Assembly: GCA_039654915.1 (NCBI GenBank)
Contig: CM077599.1
Location: forward strand, 14,138,501 to 14,202,500
Origin: Aquilaria yunnanensis
Taxonomy: Eukaryota; Streptophyta; Magnoliopsida; Malvales; Thymelaeaceae
Length of the DNA stretch: 64,000 bases
Reading direction: 5' to 3'
Shown: piece after piece, positions 1 through 9,835 of the stretch
How the letters are laid out: each line of letters begins with the position of its first letter
How positions within the stretch are numbered: position 1 is the first letter of the stretch
Made by a program: the position numbers and the translations under genes
The notes under the pieces: model-generated
What the model was told of the DNA's origin: nothing
Databases searched by the model: none
The model's input: the letters and a program-made list of their open reading frames with translations, nothing else

Positions 1-1215
1 ACGAAACCTTGCTGTCCATGCTCAATCTGCACAGAAAATAAAGTTAGTGACTTGAATGGATAATATAAAGAAAACTAGGGGCTAGACAAGAATTTTACTA
101 AAAAAATAAAAATAAAATAAAAATAAAATTGACTTGGTCAGCAGAACAAAAAACACGTCTGGCGTTTTTATATATATATATATATATTTTTTTGGCGTTC
201 TTCAACCTTCGTTTTCTTTTCTGCGGCGATCAGGGCGGCGTGGCTAGGTGGCGCTAGAGGTCGCGACGGAGGCGAGGCTCGCGGCGGAGGTGGTTCTAGG
301 CGCGGAAGAGGAGGGGAAATGGAGGGCGACGGGCGCGACGGGAGCGGAGGAGGCCCAACCAGCAAGGGAAGGGCGTCAGGCTGGATGGTTGCGACGGCGG
401 CGTGCTCAGCTTGGCAGCGTCGCGAGCATGGGAGGAGGCGCGACAAGGGAGGGGTCATAGCAGGGGAGGCGACGCAGAGGAGCTGGCCTGAGTGCGACGG
501 GCGGTGGCTGAGCGCAGCAAGGGAGGGGTCGCAGCAGGAGAGGCGTGGCTGAGTGCGGAGAGATGACGGCGTCGATGGGCTGTCGGAGGGAGATAAACCG
601 CCAGGCTGGAAGGCTGGCGGCAACACGACGTCTACTGGGAGACAGAGAAGGCGACGGCTGACGGATCGGCCGTAGAAGAGGGCGGAGCGGGTGGAGTTTG
701 GGCAGCAGGTGTGGCTGGCGAAGGTGAGAGTGAAAGAGAGAGTGAAGGAGAAGAAGAGTGAGCTGAGCTCATAAGATGAGAGAGAGAGAGAGCTCAGGGG
801 AGCGCAGAGAGAGAGAGAATGGAGAGAGGCCAGAGAGGGAGACAAGCTGAGTGAATGAGAGCGAGGGGGAGAGAGAAGTGTAGAAAACAGAGAGGGAGAG
901 AGCCTAGAAGCTGGTAGAGGAAGAAGAAGTTAGTGGAGGGAGGAAAGATAAGATTAGAGATAAGGGGGGGAGCCTCTGTCGGCCACCCTCTCCTTTTTTT
1001 TATTATAATTAATTATTATTATTATTATTTTAATTAACTAATTAATTTAATTAATTAACTAATATATATGTATAAAAAAATGTCCCTATATTAATTATTT
1101 TTTGCCTTTCAAGTTAATTAATTAATGATATTTTTTTTTTTACTTTAAATTTTGATTAATTAATTAAATTTTTTTTTTTAAAGAAATTTTAGCCGGACGA
1201 AATTGGGTGTCAACA
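1..1215 (-). mobile_element. 3' LTR, 5' part (continues beyond window)
   Basis: This stretch matches 16203-17428 almost base for base, which identifies it as the other LTR of the same element. Its outer 5' end (minus strand TGTTGACACCC) is at 1215 and abuts the polypurine tract. The few differences seen are poly-A/TA length changes and scattered substitutions, which suggests a recent insertion. It includes a GC-rich stretch (about 200-720) and a purine-rich GAGA tract (about 720-960). Confidence 0.85.
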
Positions 1216-1228
1216 GCTGCCCCCCTTT
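1216..1228 (-). other. Polypurine tract of the Tat/Ogre-type element
   Basis: On the minus strand AAAGGGGGGCAGC lies directly before the LTR start TGTTGACA. This is the expected place and composition of the plus-strand primer. Confidence 0.75.
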
Positions 1229-1380
1229 GCATGCTTCATGGGACATGATGTATGCAAAGTCGTTATCAAATTTCGTCCGGCTTAGCTAAGCATTGAGAAT
1301 TTTCTCGTCGCCTAAACTCAGAGGTTAAGGAATCTTCCTTAGAGCCTCTGCGATAGGAACTCTCCTATCATTGAAGGGAA

Positions 1381-2590
1381 AATTGACTGTTTTGAGGTTA
1401 AGGGTCCTACCTTAGAACTTCTAACGATAGGAAAGGTTCTATCGTTGTAAGATGGACTGAATGATTGATTGTTTGTTTGAGGTTTAAGGAAAAGTCCTTA
1501 GAACCTCTAACGATAGGAAAGGTTCTATCGTTGTAAGATGGACTGAATGATTGATTGTTTGTTTGAGGTTTAAGGAAAGGTCCTTAGAACCTCTAACGAT
1601 AGGAAAGGTTCTATCGTTGTAAGATGGACTGAATGATTGATTGTTTGTTTGAGATTTAAGGAAAGGTCCTTAGAACCTCTAACGATAGGAAAGGTTCTAT
1701 CGTTGTAAGATGGACTGAATGATTGATTGTTTGTTTGAGGTTTAAGGAAAGATCCTTAGAACCTCTAACGATAGGAAAGGTTCTATCGTTGTAAGATGGA
1801 CTGAATGATTGATTGTTTGTTTGAGGTTTAAGGAAAGGTCCTTAGAACCTCTAACGATAGGAAAGGTTCTATCGTTGTAAGATGGACTGAATGATTGATT
1901 GTTTGTTTGAGGTTTAAGGAAAGGTCCTTAGAACCTCTAACGATAGGAAAGGTTCTATCGTTGTAAGATGGACTGAATGATTGATTGTTTGTTTGAGGTT
2001 TAAGGAAAGGTCCTTAGAACCTCTAACGATAGGAAAGGTTCTATCGTTGTAAGATGGACTGAATGATTGATTGTTTGTTTGAGGTTTAAGGAAAGGTCCT
2101 TAGAACCTCTAACGATAGGAAAGGTTCTATCGTTGTAAGATGGACTGAATGATTGATTGTTTGTTTGAGGTTTAAGGAAAGGTCCTTAGAACCTCTAACG
2201 ATAGGAAAGGTTCTATCGTTGTAAGATGGACTGAATGATTGATTGTTTGTTTGAGGTTTAAGGAAAGGTCCTTAGAACCTCTAATGATAGGAAAAGTTCT
2301 ATCGTTGTAAGATGGACTGAATGATTGATTGTTTGTTTGAGGTTTAAGGAAATGTCCTTAGAACCTCTAACGATAGGAAAAGTTCTATCGTTGTAAGATG
2401 GACTGAATGATTGATTGTTTGTTTGAGGTTTAAGGAAAGGTCCTTAGAACCTCTAACGATAGGAAAGGTTCTATCGTTGTAAGATGGACTGAATGATTGA
2501 TTGTTTGTTTGAGGTTTAAGGAAAGGTCCTTAGAACATCTAACGATAGGAAAGGTTCTATCGTTGTAAGATGGACTGAATGATTGATTTT
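1381..2590 (-). repeat. 86-bp tandem array, about 14 copies, in 3' UTR
   Basis: The unit repeats every 86 bp (the GAGGTTTAAGG motif recurs at 1479, 1565, 1651 and so on) with about 14 nearly identical copies. Each unit carries two short inverted repeats: AACGATAG...CTATCGTT, and AAGGA...TCCTT. Arrays in this position, between the last ORF and the PPT, are known for Tat/Ogre elements and can seed satellite DNA. Confidence 0.9.
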
Positions 2591-3350
2591 GAGGCAAAGG
2601 TTCCGTCCTTAAAACCTCGATGATGAAAATTGATTATTTTCGAGGCAAAGGTTCCATCCTTAAAACCCTGATGATTAAAATTGATTATTTTCGAGGCAAA
2701 GATTCCATCCTTAAAACCCCGATGATTAAAATTGATTATTTTCGAGGCAAAGGTTCCATCCTTAAAACCCCGATGATTAAAATTGATTATTTTCGAGGCA
2801 AAGGTTCTATCCTTAAAACCCCGATGATTAAAATTGATTATTTTCGAGGCAAAGGTTCCATCCTTAAAACCCCGATGATGAAAATTGATTATTTTCGAGG
2901 CAAAGGTTCCATCCTTAAAACCCCGATGATTAAAATTGATTATTTTCGAGGCATAGGTTCCATCCTTAAAACCCCGATGATTAAAATTGATTATTTTCGA
3001 GGCAAAGGTTCCATCCTTAAAACCCCGATGATGAAAATTGATTATTTTCGAGGCAAAGGTTCCATCCTTAAAACCCCGATGATGAAAATTATTTTCGAGG
3101 CAAAGGTTCCATCCTTAAAACCCCGATGATGAAAATTGATTGATGATGAAAATTGATTGTTTTCGAGGCAAAGGTTCCATCCTTAAAACCCCGATGATGA
3201 AAATTGATTGTTTTCGAGGCAAAGGTTCCATCCTTAAAACCCCGATGATGAAAATTGATTGTTTTCGAGGCAAAGGTTCCATCCTTAAAACCCCGATGAT
3301 GAAAATTGATTTTGAGGCTAAGGAGCTTTCCTTAGGACCTCGAGCGAAAT
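2591..3350 (-). repeat. 51-bp tandem array, about 15 copies, in 3' UTR
   Basis: A second array directly beside the 86-bp one. The unit is 51 bp and includes TTTTCGAGGCAAAGGTTCC. Because 51 is a multiple of three and the unit lacks stops in some frames, both strands give artificial repetitive reading frames; these are not taken as genes. The last copies (3140-3320) carry a shared TATT to TGTT change, marking a sub-block. Confidence 0.9.
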
Positions 3351-3859
3351 TTATATGAAAGCAATTGAAATTGGAATAATTTTCTTCGAAAGTGTGAATT
3401 TTCATAATAGGCGAGCGCAAAGAATTAGGCTTCGATAAAACGAGTGAATCTTGATGATGACAATAACACTGAGAAATTATGTAAAGGGAACGGATGTTTG
3501 GAATCAATATTTAAAGTTTATCTAATATTTTCTTCAGTAAATATAGATTCCCTTGTGAGATATGTCATCCAAATAAGGTTAAAGCTTAACTACCCCAAAA
3601 TGTTATGCATAGTAGACCTAATAGGATGCATCTCAAGAGTAATAAAAATTACTCTTTACTCAGCCATTCCAACCTAAAGGCATTGTCGCATGGTTTTAAT
3701 ATCAGCATGGACGAAACTATCTTATAAGATAACGAAATTCCCTGAAAAGAAAAACTGAAATACGAAAGAAAATGCTGATAATTAAAACTAAAGGACAAGA
3801 AAAACGGATCAGATCGCTTCTTTCTTCCACAATACTTCAACAGGGTGAGTAGAGGACCA
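3351..3859 (-). other. 3' untranslated stretch between LOG pseudogene and arrays
   Basis: AT-rich, with no ORF of note on either strand. The part next to 3859 may be the 3' untranslated tail of the captured LOG transcript, but no poly(A) marks its end. Confidence 0.4.
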
Positions 3860-4488
3860 TTATGGGAGTGAACTGGTCGGGAAAGACTGTCGTGTCCAGT
3901 CTATCTGAATCATTGCTGGATCTGGTTCAGGAACAAAAGCTTGTATTTTATCTAGCAATTCTTCAGCAGTTGTTGCGGATATTATGATTCACCGTGCCAC
4001 TCTTGATATGAAATTCTTCTGCATAGCATAATCCATAAAAGCTATCAGACCTGTAAAGAAATTGTTAACATTTAAAAGCCCAATGGGTTTCTTATGCAAA
4101 TTAAGTTGGGCCATGGAAGCAATTTGAAAGACTTCTCCCAATGTGCCAAAACCACCTGGTAGAGCGATAAAAGCATCAGCATTTAAAAGCATTTGTACAC
4201 ACGCTCTTGCAAATTTTTAACCACTAATTCTTCTCCAATCGTGCCCCCAGAAACAAATTTCAAAGGTCCAGGGATGATGCCCAAAACTTGACTTCCTCCT
4301 AAAGATGCTGCTGATGCTACACCTCCCATTAATCCGACACTACCTCCTCCATAAACTAAATGTATTTTTCGCTCAGCTAATACTCTACCCAAATGGTTGG
4401 CTGCCTTTAAATACTCTTCATCTTTTCCAGGAAAAGCCCCAGAAAATACACAAATACTTCGGGATTTACGAGTTGGGGTTTTCTCCAT
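3860..4488 (-). pseudogene. LOG-like: LOG-type cytokinin riboside phosphoribohydrolase retrocopy
   Basis: LOG enzymes release active cytokinin bases from their riboside 5'-monophosphates. The minus strand gives an intronless frame of about 209 codons, close to the usual LOG size, starting at an ATG (4486-4488). Visible family marks are the N-terminal ICVFSG, the Rossmann-type [10 protein letters not shown], the active-site motif PGGFGTLGE and KPIGLLNV. Plant LOG genes normally have several introns, so an uninterrupted copy points to capture of a spliced mRNA. Two lesions are seen: a one-base deletion near 4190 just before the PGG motif, and an in-frame TGA at 3989-3991, probably from CGA. The frame then continues to TAA at 3860. 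It lies in the retrotransposon's own orientation, downstream of the four cargo ORFs, behind a TATA block. The identification is strong; present function is unlikely. Confidence 0.85.
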
Positions 4489-4529
4489 TCCTATCCTTAC
4501 CCATGTGAGAAAAGAAGAAAAGAGGATAT

Positions 4530-4536
4530 ATTTATA
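4530..4536 (-). promoter_or_regulatory. TATA block before LOG pseudogene
   Basis: Minus-strand TATAAAT within a block (TTTTCATCTCTATAAATA) that recurs almost unchanged before cargo copies 1-3. It lies 42 bp from the LOG ATG and directly downstream of five 86-bp upstream elements. Confidence 0.5.
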
Positions 4537-4572
4537 GAGATGAAAAGATAAAGTAATAATTTTATTCTCAAG

Positions 4573-5040
4573 AGTGGATACATTATTGCCAGCTATACAC
4601 AGTAGTCACGACTATGGCTCAGGTTAGGAGTGGGTACATTATCATCAAAAGAGGAGGAAAATTTCGAAAGCAACTAAAATATACAGTAGTCGCGATTGTA
4701 GCTTATGTCAGGAATAGGTACGTGATTGTCGGAAGTGAAGGAAAATTTCAAAAGTGGCAGCTATATACAGTAGTCCGTGTCAGGAGTGGGTACATTATTG
4801 CCAAAGGAGGAGGAAATTTTCAAAAGCGACAGCTAGCATGTACAGTATCGTGACTATGGCTCATGTCAGGAGTGGATACATTATCGCCGAAAGGGGAGGA
4901 AAATTTCAAAAGCGACAGCTAGCACGTACAGTAATCGTGACTTTGGTTCACGTCAGGAGTGGATACATTATTACCAAAAGGGGAGGAAAATTTCAAAAGC
5001 GACAGCTAGCACGTACAGTAATCGTGACTTTGATCCTCGT
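4573..5040 (-). repeat. Fivefold 86-bp upstream element before LOG
   Basis: About five diverged copies of an 86-90 bp unit (AGGAGTGG recurs near 4625, 4703, 4780, 4869 and 4955). The same sequence occurs once in each spacer upstream of cargo copies 1-3, so this is an amplified form of the shared upstream element. One unit holds TGACGTGA on the minus strand, a bZIP-type (TGACG) motif; the other units have degenerate versions. Length and composition differ from the 86-bp array at 1381-2590, so the equal period is a coincidence as far as can be seen. Confidence 0.75.
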
Positions 5041-5080
5041 CTTCCACTGGCTTTGCGTCCAGTAATGGCTTCAATGCTTA

Positions 5081-5629
5081 TTATGAATCGGTGATTTGCA
5101 TCTCATCTAGCTTTCTCACAAACTGGCAAACAGGGTCGTTTAGGGTCAGATTCCCAAGACTGTAACGATCTCGTTCTTTTTGGAAAATTATCCATAATCC
5201 AACAACCTCAAATTGCACTATTCCGCAAGAATGCGCTTCAAGAACCTCTCGAATATCTTCTAGAGATTCCTTACGCAAGCCATTCTTAATGAATCTTGTT
5301 TTATCATTACGATTTCTGGTGATCACTCCTGGAGAACGACATTTATTGCCGCAAATCCACCATCCACAATTATGACAAACGCCTAGCCTCTTTGCTCTTC
5401 TTTTTTTGGCATAAGCGTTTTTACCAAAGCCGGGCATACGGGGAAAGAACGCTTCTGGAACTTCACCAGCTGAACGAACCTTAGCTTCAATTAGCCACCG
5501 CACATTATCAGGAATGCTTTTGTGCATAAATACTCTGAATCGTTCACATCTAGCTTGATAAATCTTTTTAAGAACATTTATTGGGAAGGAAGGAAAATAC
5601 TTTCGTAGGGCGGAAAGAGAAGACTCCAT
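5081..5629 (-). CDS. Basic Cys-motif cargo protein, copy 1
   Basis: An intact 182-aa frame. The ATG at 5627-5629 is chosen because it gives exactly the same 549-bp length as the three paralogues. In order: an N-terminal LRKYFP...LKKIY helix-like part (about residues 7-25), a conserved middle IEAKVR..GE.P (about 47-58), a basic stretch AKKRRAKR (74-81), a CX2CX4CX3C motif (C85, C88, C93, C97), FIKNGLRKESLEDIRE (about 113-128) and a C-terminal LTLNDPVCQFVRKLD. The Arg-rich stretch directly before a four-Cys motif is the layout of the carlavirus/vitivirus nucleic-acid-binding protein family, some of which suppress RNA silencing; that relation is inferred from pattern only. It has a W in place of R after the second Cys. 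A TATA block lies 60 bp upstream. Confidence 0.7.
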   Translation of the reverse strand: MESSLSALRKYFPSFPINVLKKIYQARCERFRVFMHKSIPDNVRWLIEAKVRSAGEVPEAFFPRMPGFGKNAYAKKRRAKRLGVCHNCGWWICGNKCRSPGVITRNRNDKTRFIKNGLRKESLEDIREVLEAHSCGIVQFEVVGLWIIFQKERDRYSLGNLTLNDPVCQFVRKLDEMQITDS

Positions 5630-5688
5630 TGATGAAGGAGGCAAAGAAAGAAATTAGTGATTGTAGGAAACGAAAATAACTAACACAT

Positions 5689-5695
5689 ATTTATA
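5689..5695 (-). promoter_or_regulatory. TATA block before cargo copy 1
   Basis: Minus-strand CACTATAAATATG in the shared block CCTTTCATCACTATAAAT, 60 bp before the ATG of copy 1. One copy of the 86-bp type upstream element lies behind it (about 5700-5810). Confidence 0.5.
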
Positions 5696-5845
5696 GTGAT
5701 GAAAGGGATAATGCGTTAATTACATTTACAGAAGCAAGTACATTATTGTCAAAAGAAAAGACAAATGACAGCTTATATGTACAGCAATCATGACTGTGGC
5801 TCTCATCTTCCACTGATTTATGTCCAGTAATGGCTTCAATGCCTT

Positions 5846-6394
5846 CTATAAGTCGGGGATTTGCTTCCCATCCAGTTTCCTTACAAACTGACAAACAGGG
5901 TCGTTTAAAGTCACATTCCCAAGACTGTAACGGTTTCGTTCTTTATGGTAAGTCCTCCACAATTTGACAATTTGACCTTGCACTTTTCCACAAGAATGCG
6001 TTTCAAGAGTCTCTCGGATATCTTCCAGAGATTCCTTACGCAGACCATTCTTAATGAATTTTCTTTTATCTTCACGATTTGTGGAGATGTATCCTAAAGA
6101 GCGACATTTAGTATTACAATTCCATCGCCCACATTTATAACACACGCCTAGTCTCTTTGCTCTTCGCCTTTTGGCATAACGGCTTTTACCTAAACCGGGC
6201 ATGCGGGGCATAAATGCATCTGGAACTTCACCCGCCAAACGGACCTTAGCTTCAATTATCCACTGCACATTATCGGGAATGCCTTTGCGTGTAAAAACTC
6301 TGATTCTTTCACATCTAGCAAGGTAGATCTTTTTAAGAACTTTTATTGGAAGGGAAGGAAAGTATTTTCGCAGTGCAGAAAGAGTAGAATCCAT
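5846..6394 (-). CDS. Basic Cys-motif cargo protein, copy 2
   Basis: An intact 182-aa frame from the ATG at 6392-6394. It differs from copy 1 at roughly a quarter of its residues, with no length change. The basic stretch AKRRRAKR (74-81) and C85, C88, C93, C97 are kept, as are C28, C135 and C168. It is almost identical to copy 3, so these two come from the latest duplication. No signal peptide or membrane segment is visible; the high Lys/Arg content suits a nucleic-acid-binding or nuclear protein. Function beyond this is unknown. A TATA block lies 121 bp upstream, and the leader between holds a stretch (GTCACGG...) also found before copy 4. Confidence 0.7.
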   Translation of the reverse strand: MDSTLSALRKYFPSLPIKVLKKIYLARCERIRVFTRKGIPDNVQWIIEAKVRLAGEVPDAFMPRMPGLGKSRYAKRRRAKRLGVCYKCGRWNCNTKCRSLGYISTNREDKRKFIKNGLRKESLEDIRETLETHSCGKVQGQIVKLWRTYHKERNRYSLGNVTLNDPVCQFVRKLDGKQIPDL

Positions 6395-6514
6395 TGATGA
6401 GAGAAGAATTTGAGAGAAGAGGGAAATGAATCAGTTATTGTAAGAGACTGGAATAACCGAATTTAGAAGTCACGGGGTATCTTATCCGCTGCTTAATCAG
6501 AAGGAAGAACACGC

Positions 6515-6521
6515 ATTTATA
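6515..6521 (-). promoter_or_regulatory. TATA block before cargo copy 2
   Basis: Minus-strand TTTTCATCACTATAAATGCG, followed by GTGTTCTTCC. The same string recurs before copy 3 with one or two changes. Confidence 0.5.
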
Positions 6522-6683
6522 GTGATGAAAAGGGATAACGTGTCGATTACACTTAGGGGAAGATGTACATCTGTCAAAAGAAAATGCAAACTTTTCCAAA
6601 TATAACAAACTGTATGTACAGTAATTGTGACTGTGACTCACATCTTCCACGGGCTTTACGTCTAGTAACGGCATTAACGGCTT

Positions 6684-7232
6684 CTATGAGTCGAGGATTT
6701 GCTTCCCATCCAGTTTTCTTACAAGCTGGCAAACAGGGTCATTTACAGTCACATTCCCAAGACTGTAACGGTTTCGTTCTTTATGGTAAGTCCTCCATAA
6801 ACCGATAATTTCACCTTGCACTTTTCCACAAGAATGCGTTTCAAGAGTCTCTCGGATATCTTCCAGAGATTCCTTACGCAGGCCATTCTTAATGAATTTT
6901 CTTTTATCTTCACGATTTATGGAGATGTATCCTAAAGAGCGACATTTAGTATTACAATTCCATCGCCCACATTTATAACACACGCCTAGTCTCTTTGCTC
7001 TTCGCCTTTTGGCATAACGGCTTTTACCTAAACCGGGCATGCGGGGCATAAATGCATCTGGAACTTCACCCGCCAAACGGACCTTAGCTTCAATTATCCA
7101 CTGCACATTATCGGGTATGCCTTTGCGTGTAAAAACTCTGATTCTTTCACATCTAGCAAGGTAAATCTTTTTAAGGACTTTTATTGGAAGAAAAGGAAAG
7201 TATTTTCGCAGGGTAGAAAGAGTAAAATCTAT
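6684..7232 (-). pseudogene. Basic Cys-motif cargo protein, copy 3 (start codon lost)
   Basis: The frame is open over the full 549 bp and nearly identical to copy 2, but the start codon reads ATA (7230-7232) instead of ATG. The next in-frame ATG is at 7104-7106, which would give a 140-aa protein lacking the N-terminal 42 residues but keeping the basic stretch and all four motif cysteines. This may be a young loss, or a shorter product may still be made. A TATA block lies 81 bp before the lost start. Confidence 0.6.
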
Positions 7233-7312
7233 TGATGAGAGAAGAATTTGAGAGATGATGGAAAGGAATTAGTTATTGAAGGAAACTTAGATAACCGACT
7301 GGAAGAACATGC

Positions 7313-7319
7313 ATTTATA
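7313..7319 (-). promoter_or_regulatory. TATA block before cargo copy 3
   Basis: Minus-strand CGCTATAAATGCATG followed by TTCTTCC, matching the block of copy 2. Confidence 0.5.
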
Positions 7320-7478
7320 GCGATGAAATGGATAACGTGTCGATTACACTTACGGGAGTAAATATATTATTAAAAGAAAAATGGAAAATTTTAAATATGA
7401 TAAATTGTATGTACAGTGATTGTGACTGTGGCTCACATCTTCCACTGGTTTTACGTCCAGTAACGGGATTAACGGCTT

Positions 7479-8027
7479 CTATGAGTCGAGGATTTGCTTC
7501 CCATCCAGTTTTCTTACAAGCTGGCAAATAGGGTCGTTTAACGTCAGATTCCCGGGACTGTATCGTTCTCGTTCTTCATGAAAAATGCTCCATAAATCGA
7601 GAAGTTCACGTTGCACGGATCCACAAGAATGCGTCTCAAGAGTCAATTGGATATCATCCAATGAGTCCTTACTCAGGCCATTCTTAATGAATCGTATTTT
7701 ATCTTCTCGATTATCAGAGATCATCCCTAAAGAACGACATTTAGTATTACAGGTCCACCGTCCACATTTATGGCAGACTTGTAACCTTTTCGCTCTTCGC
7801 TTTTTGGCATAAGAGCTTTTGCCTATTCCAGGCATGTGAGACACAAATGCCTCTGGGATTTCACCTGCCAGACGAACCTTGGCTTCGATTAACCACCGCA
7901 CATCTTCAGGGATTCCTTTGTGCATCAGAACTCTTAATCGTTCACAGCGAACTTGGTAGATCTTTTTGAGAATGTTCATTGGGAGAGAAGGAAAATATTT
8001 TCGTAAGACAGAAAGAATAGGAACCAT
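7479..8027 (-). CDS. Basic Cys-motif cargo protein, copy 4
   Basis: An intact 182-aa frame from the ATG at 8025-8027. It is diverged from the others (for example an LMHKGIPEDVRW middle part) but has the same length, the basic AKKRRAKR stretch and the CX2CX4CX3C motif (VCHKCGRWTCNTKC). It is the most upstream cargo gene in the element's orientation. Its leader is homologous to that of copy 2 up to about 8140; there the homology stops and the TATA block of the other copies is missing. It may therefore depend on the LTR transcript or on an unseen promoter. Confidence 0.7.
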   Translation of the reverse strand: MVPILSVLRKYFPSLPMNILKKIYQVRCERLRVLMHKGIPEDVRWLIEAKVRLAGEIPEAFVSHMPGIGKSSYAKKRRAKRLQVCHKCGRWTCNTKCRSLGMISDNREDKIRFIKNGLSKDSLDDIQLTLETHSCGSVQRELLDLWSIFHEERERYSPGNLTLNDPICQLVRKLDGKQILDS

Positions 8028-8139
8028 TTTCTAGAGGGAAGTAAAAGACAGAAGAGAGGAAAGAATCAGTTATTATGGGCAACTGAGAGAACCGACTTGA
8101 GAGTCACGGAGTACCGTATCCGCCGTGTAACCGGAAAAG

Positions 8140-8400
8140 TGGATCCTACTTTATTTTGGTATCATAGATATTTTTTATCTTGGATATTCCATCGAGATGA
8201 CGTTGATCCAGTCCTCGATTATTGAATCCATTGTCCGCTTTTGACAAAGTTTCAACGACAATATTTCTCGATATCCGTGCTTATCTTTGACCATAGCTAT
8301 TTCTTATCTTGGATACCGCTAAGCTGGCGTCAATTCTGTCCATCCAGGTGTAGCCTCGATTATTGAATCAGTAGCCAAGCTTTTGACAATATTGTCTACT
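8140..8400. repeat. Imperfect direct repeat, two units of about 130 bp
   Basis: The phrases TTTTTATCTTGGAT, CCTCGATTATTGAATC and CTTTTGACAA recur in order in 8160-8265 and 8285-8390. There is no ORF. It marks the upstream limit of the cargo block. Confidence 0.6.
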
Positions 8401-9340
8401 TTATCCTTGAATTCTTGATGCGGGTTGGTCCCGCATATTAGCTGTGTATCCAGTGATAAATTGGTAAGAGCTGATGACATTGAGATCTCAGCTTATACTG
8501 CTGTAACTGTGCTGTGAATGTGATTCCCGTTTGGTCCTTGTTATGTAAAGGCTATGTATGCATGATATGAAATGCATGAATGCAGAGCATGTGTAACTAA
8601 TGGCTTTTTTTTTTGTATGGATCTAGTTCTTTATGTCTTTGTTTTACTGGATCCTCTTTGTGATGGCCTTCTTGGACTATTATTGAATCTCTTTATGCTT
8701 TCCAGCTTTTGTTCACTGCGTCAAAAGCCCAACTCTTTTCAAAATCCTCTTTGTTTGACTTGTTCTTTGAATTTTGGCCTCAATTTCTTTAAAGTTGGCC
8801 CGCCTCATAATTTATATCTCTTTCGGGTACTCATCCATTGTCATGGATTTGATACTATCAAAGGCTTAACTTTCAATGTTTCATTGTCCCTTTTCTTGTG
8901 ACCGTGCCGACACTTACTTATTCCCATGTTATAATCTGAATGATTGCTCTTCCTTGAACTCATGTTTTGATCCATAAGACTTGCCCCCTTGTCTATTGAA
9001 CTTCTTTGTTGGCAGTACTCCTCTTACGCTTCGTAGAGACTACTTTGCCCCCCTGAATATGGTGTTTATGTGGATAAAAGGTATCATCTCATCTTTAACA
9101 GAAAGTCGAGCATTTCTAGACCTTTGTGATGGCACTTGATCGTAAATTTCTCTTACAAGAACCACATCTTATTAAAGAAAGACTCAAGCTATCTCCACAC
9201 TTTTAAGTCTACATACATTAATGAATAATGGTTTGGCCTTAAAGAAAAACTTTCATCAATTTACAAAGCTTGACAAAGTAGTTTACGGTCTTTGTTTTTA
9301 ATTAAAATATCCTGCCATTCTTCCCTTTCCAACTTGAAGA
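8401..9340 (-). other. Internal non-coding stretch where pol would be expected
   Basis: No frame on either strand resembles protease, RT, RNase H or integrase. An antisense frame at 8572-8901 is hydrophobic and not recognised. Two minus-strand purine tracts with a G run (near 8990 and 9047) look like polypurine tracts and may be scars of rearranged element ends. Confidence 0.5.
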
Positions 9341-9835
9341 CATAAACTGTGCAAGGCGGTAGAAACATGATTCACAATAATAGCCTTTTAACTGAATGAG
9401 GATGATATCGAGAGGTAAATGTTAGGTGTGAGGAAAGTTAAGTTTGAATGTTTTTTTTTTGTGGCAGTCTTTTAGCTGAATGAGAATAATATTAAGAGGT
9501 AAATATTAGGTCTGAGTAAAGTTAAGTTTGAGTGATGTGAAAGAAGGGTCTTTTAATACTACTCGTGAGCAATATTAAATCAGGTAGAAGCATGATTCAC
9601 AATGATAGTCTTTTGACTGAATGAGGATGTTAGGTCTGAAGAAAGTTAAGTTTAAGTGGTGTGAAAGAATGGTCTTTTAATACTACTCGTGAGCAGTATT
9701 AAATAAGGTAGAAACATGTTTCACAATGATAGTCTTTTAGCTGAATGAGGATGATAAGTCTGAGGAAAGTTAAGTTTAAGTGGTTTGAAAAAAGGGTCTT
9801 TTAATACTACTCGTGAGCAAATTTGATTATGGTGA
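9341..9835. repeat. Direct repeats of about 120 bp, four partial copies
   Basis: Repeated phrases are ATGATTCACAATGATAGTC, CTGAATGAGGATG, GAAAGTTAAGTTT and TCTTTTAATACTACTCGTG. Units start near 9365, 9465, 9585 and 9715, with internal deletions. Confidence 0.75.

Noticed and set aside
1381..3350. CRISPR-like regular array
   Set aside because: Units are contiguous tandem copies without unique spacers, in a plant retrotransposon 3' UTR.
2620..3358. Repetitive protein of 17-residue units (IDYFRGKGSILKTP type)
   Set aside because: It is only the 51-bp tandem array read in frame; it lies antisense to the element and both strands are open because 51 is a multiple of three.
5691..5894. Second frame overlapping the end of cargo copies 2 and 4 (GWEANPRLIE)
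   Set aside because: It has no ATG, overlaps the cargo frame by 49 bp and is explained by nucleotide conservation of the duplicated unit.
8572..8901. 109-aa hydrophobic plus-strand frame
   Set aside because: Antisense to the element, with a T-rich composition that yields Leu/Phe by chance, and no motif.
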